A stretch of DNA of 64,000 nucleotides from Pycnopodia helianthoides (GCA_032158295.1 CM063262.1:10301977-10365976); one strand, 5' to 3'; shown: positions 8,886 to 18,587, numbered from the stretch's first letter. The notes: generated by a model from the sequence alone, not told the origin. Translations and numbers: made by a program.

Positions 8886-9366
8886 TTCTTTTTTCAAATC
8901 ATTGGATATTCTTCATCATGTCATCAGAGCTATAGCCCGCTCTTGTTTTGACTACGGCAATCTTTTTTTATTTGATGCTACGTCATATGAATTGGACAGA
9001 GTTCAAAGATTACAAAGTAGTGCAGCTCGTTCGGTATGTTCCACACCCACGAGGGAACATTATTACCCCATCACTCAGGGAACTTCAATGGCTACCGATT
9101 AGAGAATGGATTAATTTTAAACTTGCTTTTTTTGTTTTAAATGCTTGAACAAAACTACTCCTCGATCTCTTTCTAGTTTACTGTCATATTACACTCCTCC
9201 GCGTTTTCTTCGGTCCACACTTGACATCACTCACTTGAATGTTCCCCGTGCAAACAAAGTTCTGGGTCAAAAAGCATTCAGTGCAGCTGGACCAATGATT
9301 TGGAACAATCTTCCTCCTGTCATTAGGGAATCAGTGTTAGTTGATCTCCATTTCGCAAAGCTCTAA
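8886..9366 (+). pseudogene. CR1/L2-like LINE ORF2, 3' end, frameshifted
   Basis: Three overlapping frames together spell the C-terminal part of a non-LTR reverse transcriptase ORF: HHVIRAIARSCFDYGNLF, DRVQRLQSSAARSV, then in another frame ITPSLRELQWLPIREWINFK, then YYTPPRFLRSTLD and AFSAAGPMIWNNLPPVIRES. These are the LQRVQN.AAR, LHWLPI..RI.FKL and AFS.AAP..WN.LP..IR blocks that follow the RT thumb in CR1/L2/jockey elements. At least two frame changes and a stop near 9146 make it dead. The catalytic RT domain is absent. 35275-35512 is a related copy. Confidence 0.8.
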
Positions 9367-9469
9367 CTTGGTGGTTCTGAACCCAATCTTGGAGAGAAAT
9401 GTTGTGTGGTCCTTCTACTTCATCGATAGTTATAAAATCATCATGAAATCAATTATCGAGTTACCGCTT

Positions 9470-9720
9470 AAATATGAATTCATTTTGGGTTGAACAAAGA
9501 CAAATTGACCAGAGTGGGAGTTGAACCTGCGACCTCTGAATTAACTTGCTGGTGCTCTACCAACTGAGCTAGCTAGCCCCTCATGTTGGCGGTCTCTCTG
9601 TTTTGTCAGTGTCTTTGTTCAGGGGTATCATTGGTTTGATCCCTGGCAATACGACAGTTACAGGTTGAATGGCTGTTGACTGGCACCCTCCCCCCTTCCC
9701 CAAGAACAAGGTAAACAAGA
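9470..9720 (-). mobile_element. SINE-A copy
   Basis: Minus-strand copy with leader, tRNA-like body at 9506-9578 and tail. Its 5' side differs from the others (CAGGGGTATCATTGGTTTGATC), which suggests an older subfamily. Confidence 0.7.
9506..9578 (-). other. tRNA-like body of SINE-A
   Basis: 73 nt, minus strand, with A box (TAGCTCAGTTGG) and B box (GGTTCAACTCC) recognisable. Diverged T and acceptor stems. Confidence 0.6.
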
Positions 9721-9841
9721 GATGGTTCTTTGATTGATCTAGCTACATGTAGGTGCACTTCATATTTGGCAGCGCAGTCTGTATACTCACAAGGGAGCTG
9801 AGATGGTTTAAGGAATGAAATAAATGGCCCAGTGACCAGGT

Positions 9842-10006
9842 GTCGATTTCACAAAACTCTTCCTAACTTACATGTAGGACTAGTCATAGGCAATGCTAAA
9901 AGATAGGACTAGTCCTAAGTACTGGTCCTAACTTAGGACTAGTCCTATCTCTTAGCATTGCCTAGGACTAGTCCTAAGCTAGGAAGAGTTTTTGTGAAAT
10001 CGACCC
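9842..10006. mobile_element. Palindromic MITE family F
   Basis: Almost the whole element folds on itself. Ends are TCGATTTCACAAAACTCTTC and the inverse GAAGAGTTTTTGTGAAATCGA, with TAGGACTAGTCCTA-type words inside. Related copies lie at 15809-15972 and 49990-50165, with a lone end at 29772-29797. Confidence 0.8.
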
Positions 10007-10021
10007 CAGGGGTAGTAATGT

Positions 10022-10100
10022 TGGAGCGCCATAAGCATCACTAAGTGACAGATTTGAGCGCTATATAAAAAGCCACTTTTATTATTAGTAGTATTATTAA
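10022..10100 (+). mobile_element. SINE-B / LINE-type 3' tail
   Basis: GGAGCGCCATAAGCATCAC, AAGTGACAGATTTGAGCGC, then TATATAAAAAGCC and a TTATTA tail. Only the last 80 bp of SINE-B are present, a severe 5' truncation as in retroposition. Confidence 0.65.
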
Positions 10101-10721
10101 TTATTACTTAAAAAAGAAGAAGAAAGAAAACAAAAACAGCTCTGAGAAACTGGGCCCTGTTTGTTGATGTTTTCCCGCTGGAAAGGGAACAGCAAGATGT
10201 TACAGTGTGTACAATTAATCTGCAGGTGTTGTCCAGACCGTTTGCATGTACAGTATGTAATAAACATCAACCGCACTTCAGGAATCAGGAGTGGAAGAGT
10301 TAAGAAAAAAGTATCGGGGAGTAGAAATTGGAGAAATACTTGGTAATTATGGCAATTTTTTTTTCCGATGGTGGTTAGAACTTAGAGTACTTGTACGTCT
10401 GACAAGCCTGACTCATAATCCATCTGGGAATTGTGGGGAAAAAAAAAAAAAGAAATCCATCATGGCCCTCGTTCGGAAAGTTAGTTTTGACTTTGCCCTT
10501 TGTCAGAGTCAGCTCAACAGTCAACAGTTGTTAAGGAAAAGCAGTTGACAGTTTGTTTTTCGACTGAGGTTGTGGTTTTAGAGCTGGTAGGATGATTTAG
10601 ATTATATGATAAATAGATAGATAGCGTAGTGTTATATAGAGCACATGTATCTACCAACAAGGTGCTTGAACAAAGGGGAACACTTTTAAAGGAGGGTTTC
10701 TGAAATTTTTTGAATTATGAG
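10101..10721. other. No gene seen; GATA tract
   Basis: Contains an A run at about 10440-10452 and a short GATA/ATAG tract at 10608-10626. No domain or known repeat recognised. Confidence 0.35.
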
Positions 10722-10965
10722 GCCGATTTATGTAGTACCTTGTAAGGGTTTACAAGGTGCTGCAGCGCATTGTCAGAAACACTGGGCAAACCCCTTCTCT
10801 TAGCGATAAGTGTGAACAGGGTTCTTTTACGTGCATTACACAACACAAAGTGCCTAAGGCTTTATGTCCCATCCAAAGGAAGAAGCAATAATGGTTAAGC
10901 ATCTTGCTTAGGGACACAAGTGTCACTGACCGGGACTCGAACCCACACCCCTCCGTTGATCGAAT
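10722..10965 (-). mobile_element. SINE-B copy, partial head
   Basis: The minus strand reads B box GGTTCGAGTCC, then the body (TTGTGTCCCTAAGCAAG, TTATTGCTTCTTCC, AGAGAAGGGGTTTGCCC). The A-box half and the 3' tail are missing. Confidence 0.75.
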
Positions 10966-11084
10966 AGAAAAGGTAGAAAATTTTACTGTATCACCAGGCA
11001 AATTAATTTACCTTTTGAAACTGTATAATACAAGCGTAAAGTGATAGAAATTATTAAAATAAAAGCAGTCTAGTTAGAAAAAAT

Positions 11085-11255
11085 CTAAAGGAATACAGCA
11101 TCACTTTCTTCCAGCAGAAACTAAAAACACACTTGTTCACGCTTGCTTTCCCAACAATTTGATAATACTTTAACTTAACTTAAGCTTCTTCTAGACCGGC
11201 GCCCTTTGAATGGTTTACAGGAAAGTGCGCTTTACAAATGCTGTATTATTTATTG
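11085..11255 (+). mobile_element. CR1/L2-like LINE 3' end
   Basis: The sequence starts with a frame reading FQQKLKTHLFTLAFPT, the usual last residues of a CR1/L2 ORF2 (F...LKTHLF..AF). It continues into a short 3' UTR with AGTGCGCTTTACAAATGCTG and a TATTATTTATTG tail. The tail resembles the 3' end of SINE-B (GAGCGCTATATAAG...TATTATTATT), as expected if this LINE type mobilised that SINE. Confidence 0.65.
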
Positions 11256-11544
11256 TTTTTAATTTATATTTAATTTAATAATTAATTTTGTAATTTAGGC
11301 CTGAATTTATTTATTATTAATTAATTATTTTTTAGTGGGTGTAAATCTATTTATAGGAATCATATTTGCATTCCATACCTGCAGTCCAGAACTGGTATCC
11401 TCTAGGCATAAATAACTCATTAGGGGGTGGATTACGGGTCCAAGTCCAGCGAACAAGTGAGAAAGCAGTGGGCAGTCAGCGTCCGGTCAGCGGTCAGCGG
11501 TCAGTTCCCTTTGTCGATGCCGCCTTGTAGCTGGAAGCACAGCG

Positions 11545-11833
11545 GGTCAGAACAGTACATGCGGGATAGTCGGTAAGCTTAGTGGCTGTTGTCTGGATGG
11601 TGTGAAGGGTCTTGGTACTGGATTTCACAGTTAATATCAGGTCAGAAAGTACATGCGTTATAGTCGGGTAAGCTAGTGGCTGTTGGCTGTCTTGATGGTG
11701 TGAAGGGTCTTGGTACCGGACTTCACAGTTAATATCAGGTCAGAACAGTACATGCGTTATAGTCGGTAAGCTAGTGGCTGTTGGCTGTCTTGATGGTGTG
11801 AAGGGTCTTGGTACCGGACACTTAATTCACAGG
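11545..11833 (+). repeat. 97-bp tandem repeat, 3 copies
   Basis: Units start GGTCAGAA at 11545, 11640 and 11738. Each holds GTACATGCG, GATGGTGTGAAGGGTCTTGG and ACTTCACAGTTAATATCA. A short GGTCAGC repeat lies just upstream (about 11478-11507). Confidence 0.85.
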
Positions 11834-12285
11834 TATTTATATCAATATGTGCAAGCACGGTTTGTGTTTGTATGCACTCATAAAAGGTTGTTTTTGAATT
11901 GACACTGTTTCATTTGGGTCATTTTTCTACAACATTGTGGTATTTTTATTTGATGAAATTTGCATTTTTGAAAAATTTGATTTGTAACAGTCGGTAGTTT
12001 GTTACTGTTTATTACAAGGAGCCATAGCCAACTTATTGGCTGTGACTTACGCTAAGGTTTGGATTCCCGGTGAATGTTTACTCAAATTTGTTCACATGAG
12101 AACAACAAATCCCTGTGCTTATTATGAGAACCTTTGTTGTCTTTCTTTGTCAAGTCAGGGTTTCATTGTAACAAAAGATTATTTTCAAAGGAAAGTGATT
12201 ACTCAAGAACTTCAAAAAGTTTTAAGTAAAAATGCTTTGCATGGACATGGAAATGTTTGAAAAAAAAAATATTCATGAGAAGTAG
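11834..12285. other. No gene seen
   Basis: AT-rich. A 74-codon frame at 12036-12260 (+) has no recognisable domain, repeat or splice context and is not called. Confidence 0.3.
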
Positions 12286-12608
12286 TTAAAGAAAGGGTCA
12301 TAGATTGGTAAATACTTCAAAAAATAATGACCATGAAAATTAATTGGTGAGAAGTCACTGCAGCTGTTGATAGTATTCAAACTATTTTGAGAAAGGATTC
12401 CCTTCAAAGTAATTCGGTTTCGATAATTTTCCACCCCAGAACATTTGAAACTGAATTCTTAGATTTTGTGGATTTGGTGTCCAATCGTGAATGCTGTGGC
12501 CAGAGATGCAGTTGGTACCTCCTGCCACCCTCGCTAAACGCGGATGGATTTGACGTTCTTGTGAACATACTGTGCCAGTTTGTTGCTGTTTTCTCAGCAA
12601 GTAGACAC

Positions 12609-12617
12609 TGTATTCAG
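12609..12617 (+). repeat. Target site duplication, left
   Basis: TGTATTCAG, matched by TGTGTTCAG at 12978-12986 on the other side of the foldback, one mismatch in 9 bp. Confidence 0.7.
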
Positions 12618-12977
12618 TAGCCTTGTCCAAGGCTCTTTACGCAAGCACCCAGCTTTGAATACTAGCACGGTATAACTGCAGTACAATGTACATTGTACAT
12701 ACTGTACTTGTATGTACAATGTACATGTACAGTATACCATGGGGTCGAAGCATGGTTTTCGTTTTTGGTACGAGGTTGAAAACCTCGAAAACCATTCGGC
12801 TTCGTTTTTTGGTACGAAGTTGAAAAACCTCAAAAACCATGCTTCGACCCCATGGTATACTGTACATGTACATTGTACATACATCAAGTACAGTATGTAC
12901 AATGTACATTGTACTGCAGTTATACCGTGCTAGTATTCAAAGCGGGGTGCTTGCGTAAAGAGCCTTGGACAAGGCTA
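12618..12977. mobile_element. 360-bp foldback element, MULE-like target duplication
   Basis: The two arms (about 160 bp each) are nearly perfect inverted repeats from TAGCCTTGTCCAAGGCTC at the left end to GAGCCTTGGACAAGGCTA at the right. The right-arm base after AAAGC is a small mismatch. Both arms contain GTATACTGTACATGTACATT-type words and GGGGTCGAAGCATGG. The central spacer carries GGTACGAxGTTGAAAA twice. A 9-bp flanking duplication points to Mutator-like (MULE) transposition; Foldback-type elements are an alternative. Noncoding. The frames that open across it simply mirror each other. Confidence 0.85.
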
Positions 12978-13076
12978 TGTGTTCAGCCGAAACTTCCACA
13001 ATGTGACTTTCATTGTATCTTTATTTATGTGTTTGCCTATAAATAAGCATTACTTTAGCAGAAACCAATCTATGAA

Positions 13077-13581
13077 ATAAGAAATGTTTGGAGTGCATTA
13101 AACACTCTTGATTGTCATGAAATGAAACCAATAAATTAGTTTACCCTCTCGGAGCTTGAGAACCCTGAAGTTGAAATGTCCACCAGTGATGAAATGTAGA
13201 TTGATCGCCTCCATTCCCGGCCCTGACAGCGACCCGTCTACCTTTACACTGCCTTCACTGGTATCCATCAATCACTACCTCGGCCAAATACCTACACACT
13301 GATGGATGCCAACGCCAACCACACAATATCTGGTGTGTAACTCTTGGGGGTCACCTAAGGTCGGCTGAGGTCGACTTGGGGGTCAGAGGTGGTTTGTTTG
13401 TTGATTGTTTGGAAACAATATGGCGGTTGTGGAAAGATGGTGCTTGATTTGTTGGTGTTTTTGAAGGAGGTCAGAGGGCAGACTTATTTACATATGCCAA
13501 AGCCAGGCACTTCATGCCAAAACTCAAAACTGTGTTTATTCACTCATCAGGAGAATAAGAGTTATTTATTAAAGGCAAATA
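13077..13581. other. No gene seen
   Basis: Apparently unique. Includes GGTCGGCTGAGGTCGACTTGG near 13360 in a GGTC-rich stretch (13348-13390). No coding or RNA feature supported. Confidence 0.3.
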
Positions 13582-13723
13582 TTGCTTATAAATTCTCTGC
13601 TAAACAAAAATGACAGGATACCAGTCACAAATAGTACATGTGGAATGCTATTTTGGCTGGTAATCTTATTTTGTACATGTAAGCAATTTTTTTTTAATTG
13701 TGCTTGGCTACTCTTAGAGCTTA
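13582..13723. mobile_element. MITE family D, partial
   Basis: GACAGGATACCAGTCACAAA, TAGTACATGTGG and TTTGGCTGGTAATCTTATT match the interior of the palindromic D family (for example 35517-35712). Termini are eroded. Confidence 0.65.
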
Positions 13724-14121
13724 TTAAAGGCAAAGTATACCTTTGGTTTTTTGAACCGTTGGATGTTTTAATCCCATATAAATGTATGTACAATAAAACT
13801 AACCTGTGAACATTTCATTTCAATTCAAAAGGTGGTAGCGTTTTTGAGATATCGCCAAAAATCTGGAGCGGTTATGTCAACACATGAAGAATAATCCTAT
13901 AGGAATACACAATTTCTGACAAAAAGGTTTCTCCAGAAACATTTCTCAGATTCAATTTTTGGGGGGATAAAAACTGACATATTTTTCCATATCCACATTA
14001 GTTTGAATTGAAATATTTCTCAACATGCTCTATACTATCAAAAGTTGCTGTACTTCTAACCAAGTCAGTTTTTTTGCCATAAATTGTTAGAGTGATTACC
14101 AATCGTTTACCTTCCCTTTAA
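13724..14121 (+). mobile_element. MITE family C, complete
   Basis: TTAA-bounded (13724-13727 and 14118-14121). Left end AGGCAAAGTATACCTTTGG, right end CCAATCGTTTACCTTCCC as a weak inverse. Interior diagnostic words: AAAACTAACCTGTGAACATT, TTTTTGAGATATCGCC, ATCTGGAGCGGTTATGTC, CAACATGCTCTATACTATC. Confidence 0.8.
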
Positions 14122-14149
14122 ATAGCACCTAATCGACCCCATAACAAGC

Positions 14150-14415
14150 TTGATCTCGGTCGGGACAACCCTCAAAACCCAGGGCTCCTATTAACTCAAA
14201 TTTTCACTGGACCAGAATTATTTTTCCAAGACCCAAATCAAAATTAGACAAATATTTCTACACAGTTTAATAAAAAACTGTTTTGACCAAGACAAGATTT
14301 ATCTCGAATTCGGTCGGGACAACCAACCCTAAAAACCCCAGGGCTTGTATCAACTCAAATCTTTCACTGGACCAGAATTATTTTTACAAGACCAAAATCA
14401 AAATTAAAAAATTAA
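14150..14415 (+). repeat. Tandem duplication, about 160 bp
   Basis: CTCGGTCGGGACAACC ... CACTGGACCAGAATTATTTTT occurs at about 14155 and again at about 14310, diverged. Related to the repeat containing CTGGACCGCAGGCC at 6600-7170. Confidence 0.65.
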
Positions 14416-14639
14416 AAAAACTGCTTTGGTTTTGGACAAGCACGAAGACAAGATTGATCTCGTTGATTTGTTTCAGATTGGAAATTAAACTTTGATGCTG
14501 AAAAAAAAGAAAAGAAAAGAAGATTTGATGATGTACATACAGCGTTGGAATACCAGTTAAAACACCTGAGGACCAGTCAAAATTATCTCAAAGTGGTTCA
14601 GTGTTGAAAAGCATGGCCCTATTTCTTTTGAAATATTGA

Positions 14640-14905
14640 CTAATAATGAACCACAAGGGAAACTGACTGGGTAAATTTCAAATGGTTTGGGGTTAAACAA
14701 AGAAAAATCGACTAGAGCGGGATTTGAACCAACGACCTCCGGATTAACATACCGGCGCTCTACCAACTCAGCTATCTAGCCCTATGTTGGCGGTCTCCCT
14801 ATTTTGTCAATATCTTCATTTGGGGTGCCAGTCAGAAGCCATGCAACCGTTAACTGCCGTGTAGCAAGAGATCTCACCCAAGTTTACGATACAACCTGGG
14901 AAGTG
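14640..14905 (-). mobile_element. SINE-A copy, nearly full length
   Basis: The minus strand reads leader (CTGACTGGCACCCC), GACCGCCAACATAGG, tRNA-like body 14709-14781, then GTTTAACCCCAAACC and the end CAGTTTCCCTTGTGG. A good reference copy for the family. Confidence 0.8.
14709..14781 (-). other. tRNA-like cloverleaf within SINE-A
   Basis: 73 nt. Acceptor GGCTAGA pairs with TCTAGTC (one G-U). D stem GCT(C/G) with GAGC is nearly intact. Anticodon position GTT; T arm GTTGG-TTCAAAT-CCCGC has one mismatch. Anticodon stem end pair is lost and position 33 is not T, so it is a tRNA relic. Parent: Asn by anticodon, but arms also look Lys/Thr-like. Confidence 0.65.
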
Positions 14906-15355
14906 GCAGATATGGACTAGTGAAATGACAAGCTAAACTGGTCCTGCTGGCCAGTCACTGAAAAAAGTTAAGGGCAAACCCCGAGTCATTCGTATTTTTG
15001 TCTGATGTTGGTTTAACATTGACATAATAAACGAGTGCCTTGTTGAACACCGTGCAAGCTTCAGAGATGATTTTGTCAGAGATACACATAGACATAACAA
15101 CAGGTTGAACTACCAGATAAAGAAATAAAAAACCTGATGCTTTCTGCAGACTTGGCTCTTCAAGAAATAAACTTTCCCCCCTCCTGTTTTGTTTCCTCCA
15201 ACGCTAAAGCCTCGACACATCTTCCAAACCAATCTGAAACCTTCGGAGTGGAAGTCGCATCAAATCCACCGAGGACAACATTGGAAATGACTATTCCATG
15301 TTGGTACGTGCAAGAGCATCAGAGTTCTGCCCACAGTGGTTGGTGCCGGAAAAAA
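14906..15355. other. No gene seen
   Basis: An open frame crosses 15137-15442 but runs into the duplicated block at 15356 and has no known domain. I treat it as chance. Confidence 0.35.
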
Positions 15356-15656
15356 CCTGCTCGGCACTCAGGATTCCCCAACCACCACTGGCAGAATTTT
15401 CTCTGTTTTCCAACCACCACACATTTTTTCCAAATTTTCTAATTAAACTTGCAATTTTCCTTTCAAAGGGAAACAAAATGTAAATTTGGGTAATTACCAG
15501 TTAAAACCTGCTCGGCACTCAGGATTCCCCAACCACCACTGGCAGAATTTTCTCTGTTTTTCCGACCACCACACATTTTTTCCAAATTTTCTAATTAAAC
15601 TTGCAATTTTCCTTTCAAAGGGAAACGAAATGTAAATTTGGGTAATTACCAGTTTA
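15356..15656 (+). repeat. 151-bp tandem duplication
   Basis: Copies at 15356-15506 and 15507-15656 are almost identical (CCTGCTCGGCACTCAGG ... GGGTAATTACCAGTT). Recent duplication. Confidence 0.9.
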
Positions 15657-15808
15657 AAAAAATAGTATCCAAAGCCATTCATTTTAAGCACTTCTTTGGT
15701 TTGAGTCTATTTATATGATCTACCGTGCCACTGATCCATCACACAATGGTTTCCAGGGAAACATTTTTTTCCGCCACTAAAGAAATCCTGGGCAGAACCC
15801 TGCCGACG

Positions 15809-15972
15809 ATTTCACCAAACTCATCCTAACATAGGATTAATCTTAGGACTTAGGACGAGTTAAGTTCCGTATCCATAGACGTTAGGACGCATTGAACCCC
15901 ATCCTAAGTTAGGACGAGTTACTCATCCTAACTTGAGATAGGATTAATCCTAGCGCTTTGTGAAATCGGCTG
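15809..15972. mobile_element. Palindromic MITE family F, diverged
   Basis: GATTTCACCAAACTCATCC at the left and GCGCTTTGTGAAATCGGC at the right, with repeated TCCTAA/TTAGGA words between. Same architecture as 9842-10006. Confidence 0.65.
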
Positions 15973-16299
15973 CAGGAGTATGGAAGCTTTGTGGGCAGGA
16001 ATGATCAGTATCGGAGACGTCTTCGTCGGGGGGGGGGGGGGGATTCATCCTGCAGATGCACTTCCCAGACTCCACTTCCTGGGGGCTTGTTGTCGTTGTC
16101 CTCGTCTTTGCACATTCAAGTTCTCACATACGGTGGAGGGGTCGTCACATCTCCAGAGGCCATTTGTGGCACTCTTTATGTGGGTCAGGGGAAGTGGGGT
16201 CGCCGTCAGGGTGATGTGTACTTAGCATTTTTAAAGCATCTGTAATATTTTTCCTTGTGTTATTTTGTCTCCTTCTGTGCCCCCCCCCCTTCCTGTTTC
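15973..16299. other. No gene; poly-G at 16028-16042
   Basis: A run of 15 G at 16028-16042. Two frames open from about 15980 to 16245 pass through the G run and lack known motifs. Confidence 0.4.
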
Positions 16300-16965
16300 G
16301 CTGGGAGGATTTCATCTAAAATCTTCCTACTTTGTGAGCTATTTCTGGGCTGATGGAGGCCTCTGTTTCTCTGGACCTAATTTCATAGAGCTGCTTGAGC
16401 AGAAAAGATTGCTTAACAATTGTCTGCTAAGCAGAAATGAGCAGGATACCAGTCATAAATTGTATATGTGACCTGCTCGTTTGGCTGGTCAACTTATTCT
16501 GGTATGCATTTTTTTGAGAATTTCATCTAAAATCTTCCTACTTTGTGAGCTATTTCTGACCTCATGAAGGCCTATGTATCTCTGGACCCAATTTCATAGA
16601 GCTGCTTGAGCAGAAAACATTGCTTAACAGTCATGTGCTAAGCAGAAATGAGCAGGATACCAGTCACAAATTGTACATGTGACATGCTAGTTTGGCTGGT
16701 CAACTTATTCTGGTCAGGTGTGCATAACTTTGTTGTGCTTAGCTACTTTTTGTGCTTAAGCAGCTCTTTGAAATTCGGGCCTGGACCCAATTTCGTAGAG
16801 GTGCTTAAGCATAAAATCTGTGCTTAACAATTTTCTGCTTAGCAAAAAATAGCAGAAACCAGTCACAGACAATACAGGTAGAATGGCACTTTCGCAGATA
16901 ACCTTATTCCAGTAAGCAACAGTTTGTTGTGTTTACTTGTAGCTACTTTTTGTGCTGTAAATGTT
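16300..16965. mobile_element. MITE family D cluster, three copies
   Basis: Three head-to-tail D elements (about 16370-16512, 16580-16790, 16795-16957). The first two share a further unit (GATTTCATCTAAAATCTTCC), so the second arose by tandem duplication of element plus flank. Core words: CATAGAGCTGCTT, GAGCAGGATACCAGTCA, TTTGGCTGGTCAACTTATT. Confidence 0.75.
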
Positions 16966-17044
16966 GGGTACACTTTTGGTAATTACTCCACAAGTTAATG
17001 ACCATGAAAACTTACTTGTTAAAGAGCACTGGAAAGCTGTTGAT

Positions 17045-17059
17045 GTTATAAAATACTGT
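17045..17059 (+). repeat. SINE target site duplication, left
   Basis: GTTATAAAATACTGT here, GTTATAAAATATTGT at 17590-17604, one mismatch in 15 bp. Typical length for LINE-mediated retroposition. Confidence 0.85.
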
Positions 17060-17129
17060 CAAGTAATGAACCACAAGGGAAACTGACTGGGTAAATTTCA
17101 AATAGTATGGGGGTTGAACAAAGAAAAAT

Positions 17130-17202
17130 TGACTAGAGCGGGAATTGTACCAACGACCTCCGGATTAACGTACCGGCGCTCTACCAACTGAGCTATCTAG
17201 CC
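17130..17202 (-). other. tRNA-like body of SINE-A, B box mutated
   Basis: Complete 73-nt outline, but the B box reads GGTACAATTCC instead of GGTTCAAATCC. Confidence 0.6.
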
Positions 17203-17445
17203 CTATGTTGGCGGTCTCCCTATTTTGTCAATATCTTTGTTCGGGGGTGCCAGTCAGAAGCCATACAACCGTTAACTGCCCTGTAGCCAGGGATCACACA
17301 CAAGTTTACGATACAACCTGGGAAGCAGCAGCCACGGGATCACCTTGAGGGGATGCAACTTTTTTGATTTAAATGTCAAGTAATGAACCACAAGGGAAAC
17401 TGACTGGGTAAATTTCAAATAGTATGGGGTTGAACAAAGAAAAAT

Positions 17446-17518
17446 TGACTAGAGCGGGATTTGAACCAACGACCTCCGGATTAACGTACCGGCGCTCTAC
17501 CAACTGAGCTATCTAGCC
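17446..17518 (-). other. tRNA-like cloverleaf within SINE-A, best preserved
   Basis: Sense strand: GGCTAGA-TA-GCTC-AGTTGGTA-GAGC-G, then the anticodon arm with GTT, variable loop AGGTC, T loop TTCAAAT, 3' TCTAGTC and discriminator A. A box TAGCTCAGTTGG and B box GGTTCAAATCC are intact, so the internal Pol III promoter could still work. T-T at the last anticodon-stem pair and C33 argue against a functional tRNA. Confidence 0.7.
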
Positions 17519-17829
17519 CTATGTTGGCGGTCTCCCTATTTTGTCAATATCTTTGTTCAGGGGTGCCAGTCAGAAGCCAACCCCATACTGTTATAAAATA
17601 TTGTTAGAAACGACCTCCTTTGAAGTAATCTGAGAAAAGCTAAGGCTAAGGCATCTGAAAGCACACAATTCTATGCTACAAAAGTACAAAGGTGTTGTTT
17701 CCTTTCATTACTTTCTTGCCACTTCGATGACCAATTGAGCCCAAATTTTCACAGGTTTGTTACTTTATGCATATCTTGGGATGCACCAAGTGAGGATACT
17801 GGTCTTTGACAATTATCAAAAGTGTACCC

Positions 17830-18330
17830 ATGAAATTGAGCCGTGACCCATATACATGTATGACATCCAAATGCAGCCCCCCCCCCCCAAATTGGCCTTC
17901 CTTCATAATATTCAGTTCCTACTGACCCTCAGTACTTTTTGCCACATGAGTATTGTGTCTCTTCACATCCCACTGACCCTCAGGACCAAGTCGCCTGGCA
18001 CAGGTTGACCTCTCCTTAATGGACTGTAAGCCACAGTGTTTTGACTTGAGGTACCACTTTGTAAATAAACTGTGAAATTCCGGACTCATGTAATGGCCAC
18101 TGATCTGTCAATGAACTGGTTGTTAACCTTGATTGATACAGTCAATGTTGGTGTACACTTTAGTGGGAATGGCTGTAATGACTGCTGGGCTACATAAAGC
18201 TGCTTAGCTTATTTCATATCTGCTTAACATATTTTGGTTCATATTACTGGAGTCTTTATATACATTATAGCGCCCTTATCTACCAATAAGGTACTCAAGG
18301 CACTTGAACAAACTGTTGAATTCTGAATTT
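17830..18330. other. No gene seen
   Basis: Poly-C at about 17878-17888, otherwise mixed unique sequence. Short D-like words (GCTGCTTAGCTTATT) at about 18200. Confidence 0.3.
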
Positions 18331-18583
18331 ATGTAGCACCTTATAAGGGTTTGCAAGGTGCTGCATCCAGCAGCCACTGCCGGAAACACCGGGGTGAACC
18401 CCTTCTCTTAGCAGTCAGTGTAACTAGGTTCTTTTGCGTGCATAACGCAACGCACAGGACCTATGGTTTCATGTCCCATTCGAAGGACAAAGCGATAATG
18501 GTTCGGCCTAAATGTCTTGTGAAGGACAAGACAGGGACTCGAACCCAAACTCTGCTGATTAGAAACATCGGAGCAGTGCGCTT
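18331..18583 (-). mobile_element. SINE-B copy, partial
   Basis: Minus strand: head from AATCAGCAGAGTTTGGG, B box GGTTCGAGTCC, then body to GGTTCACCCCGG and CTTATAAGGTGCTAC. Joined at about 18584 to a MITE G fragment. Confidence 0.75.
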
Positions 18584-18587
18584 GAGA

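Larger units (their letters stand above)
12286..13076 (+). mobile_element. MITE family G, interrupted by a foldback
   Basis: Left end from TTAA at 12286 with GGGTCATAGATTGGT; right end ACCAATCTATGAA is its inverse. The interior (TTTGGTGTCCAATCGTGAAT, CTCGCTAAACGCGGATGG, TTTTCTCAGCAAGTAGACAC, then ACTTTCATTGTATC) matches copies at 18588-18835, 27715-27850, 42352-42712 and 56951-57376. A 360-bp foldback sits in the middle (12618-12977); removing it gives an element of about 430 bp. Confidence 0.8.
17060..17589 (-). mobile_element. Two tandem SINE-A copies
   Basis: Both on the minus strand. The copy at 17377-17589 lies 5' of the one at 17060-17376. Each ends in CAGTTTCCCTTGTGG + TTCATTACTTGAC. 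Only one target duplication surrounds the pair, so they arrived as a dimer or the second was added by unequal exchange. Confidence 0.8.
16958..17829 (+). mobile_element. MITE family A interrupted by two SINE-A copies
   Basis: Left part 16958-17059 (GGTACACTTTTGGTAATTAC ... AAGCTGTTGATG), right part 17590-17829 (GACCAATTGAGCCC, TTTTCACAGGTTTGTTAC, CTTTGACAATTATC). The two parts join without loss at a 15-bp duplicated target. Confidence 0.8.

Noticed and set aside
11834..12285. 74-codon frame as a small gene
   Set aside because: No RNA or domain evidence, and such a length is expected by chance in AT-rich DNA.
12594..12933. Overlapping frames on both strands with similar peptides
   Set aside because: Produced by the inverted arms of the foldback.
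17446..17518. Functional tRNA gene
   Set aside because: Part of a dispersed SINE with a constant leader and tail, a mismatch in the anticodon stem and no T33.
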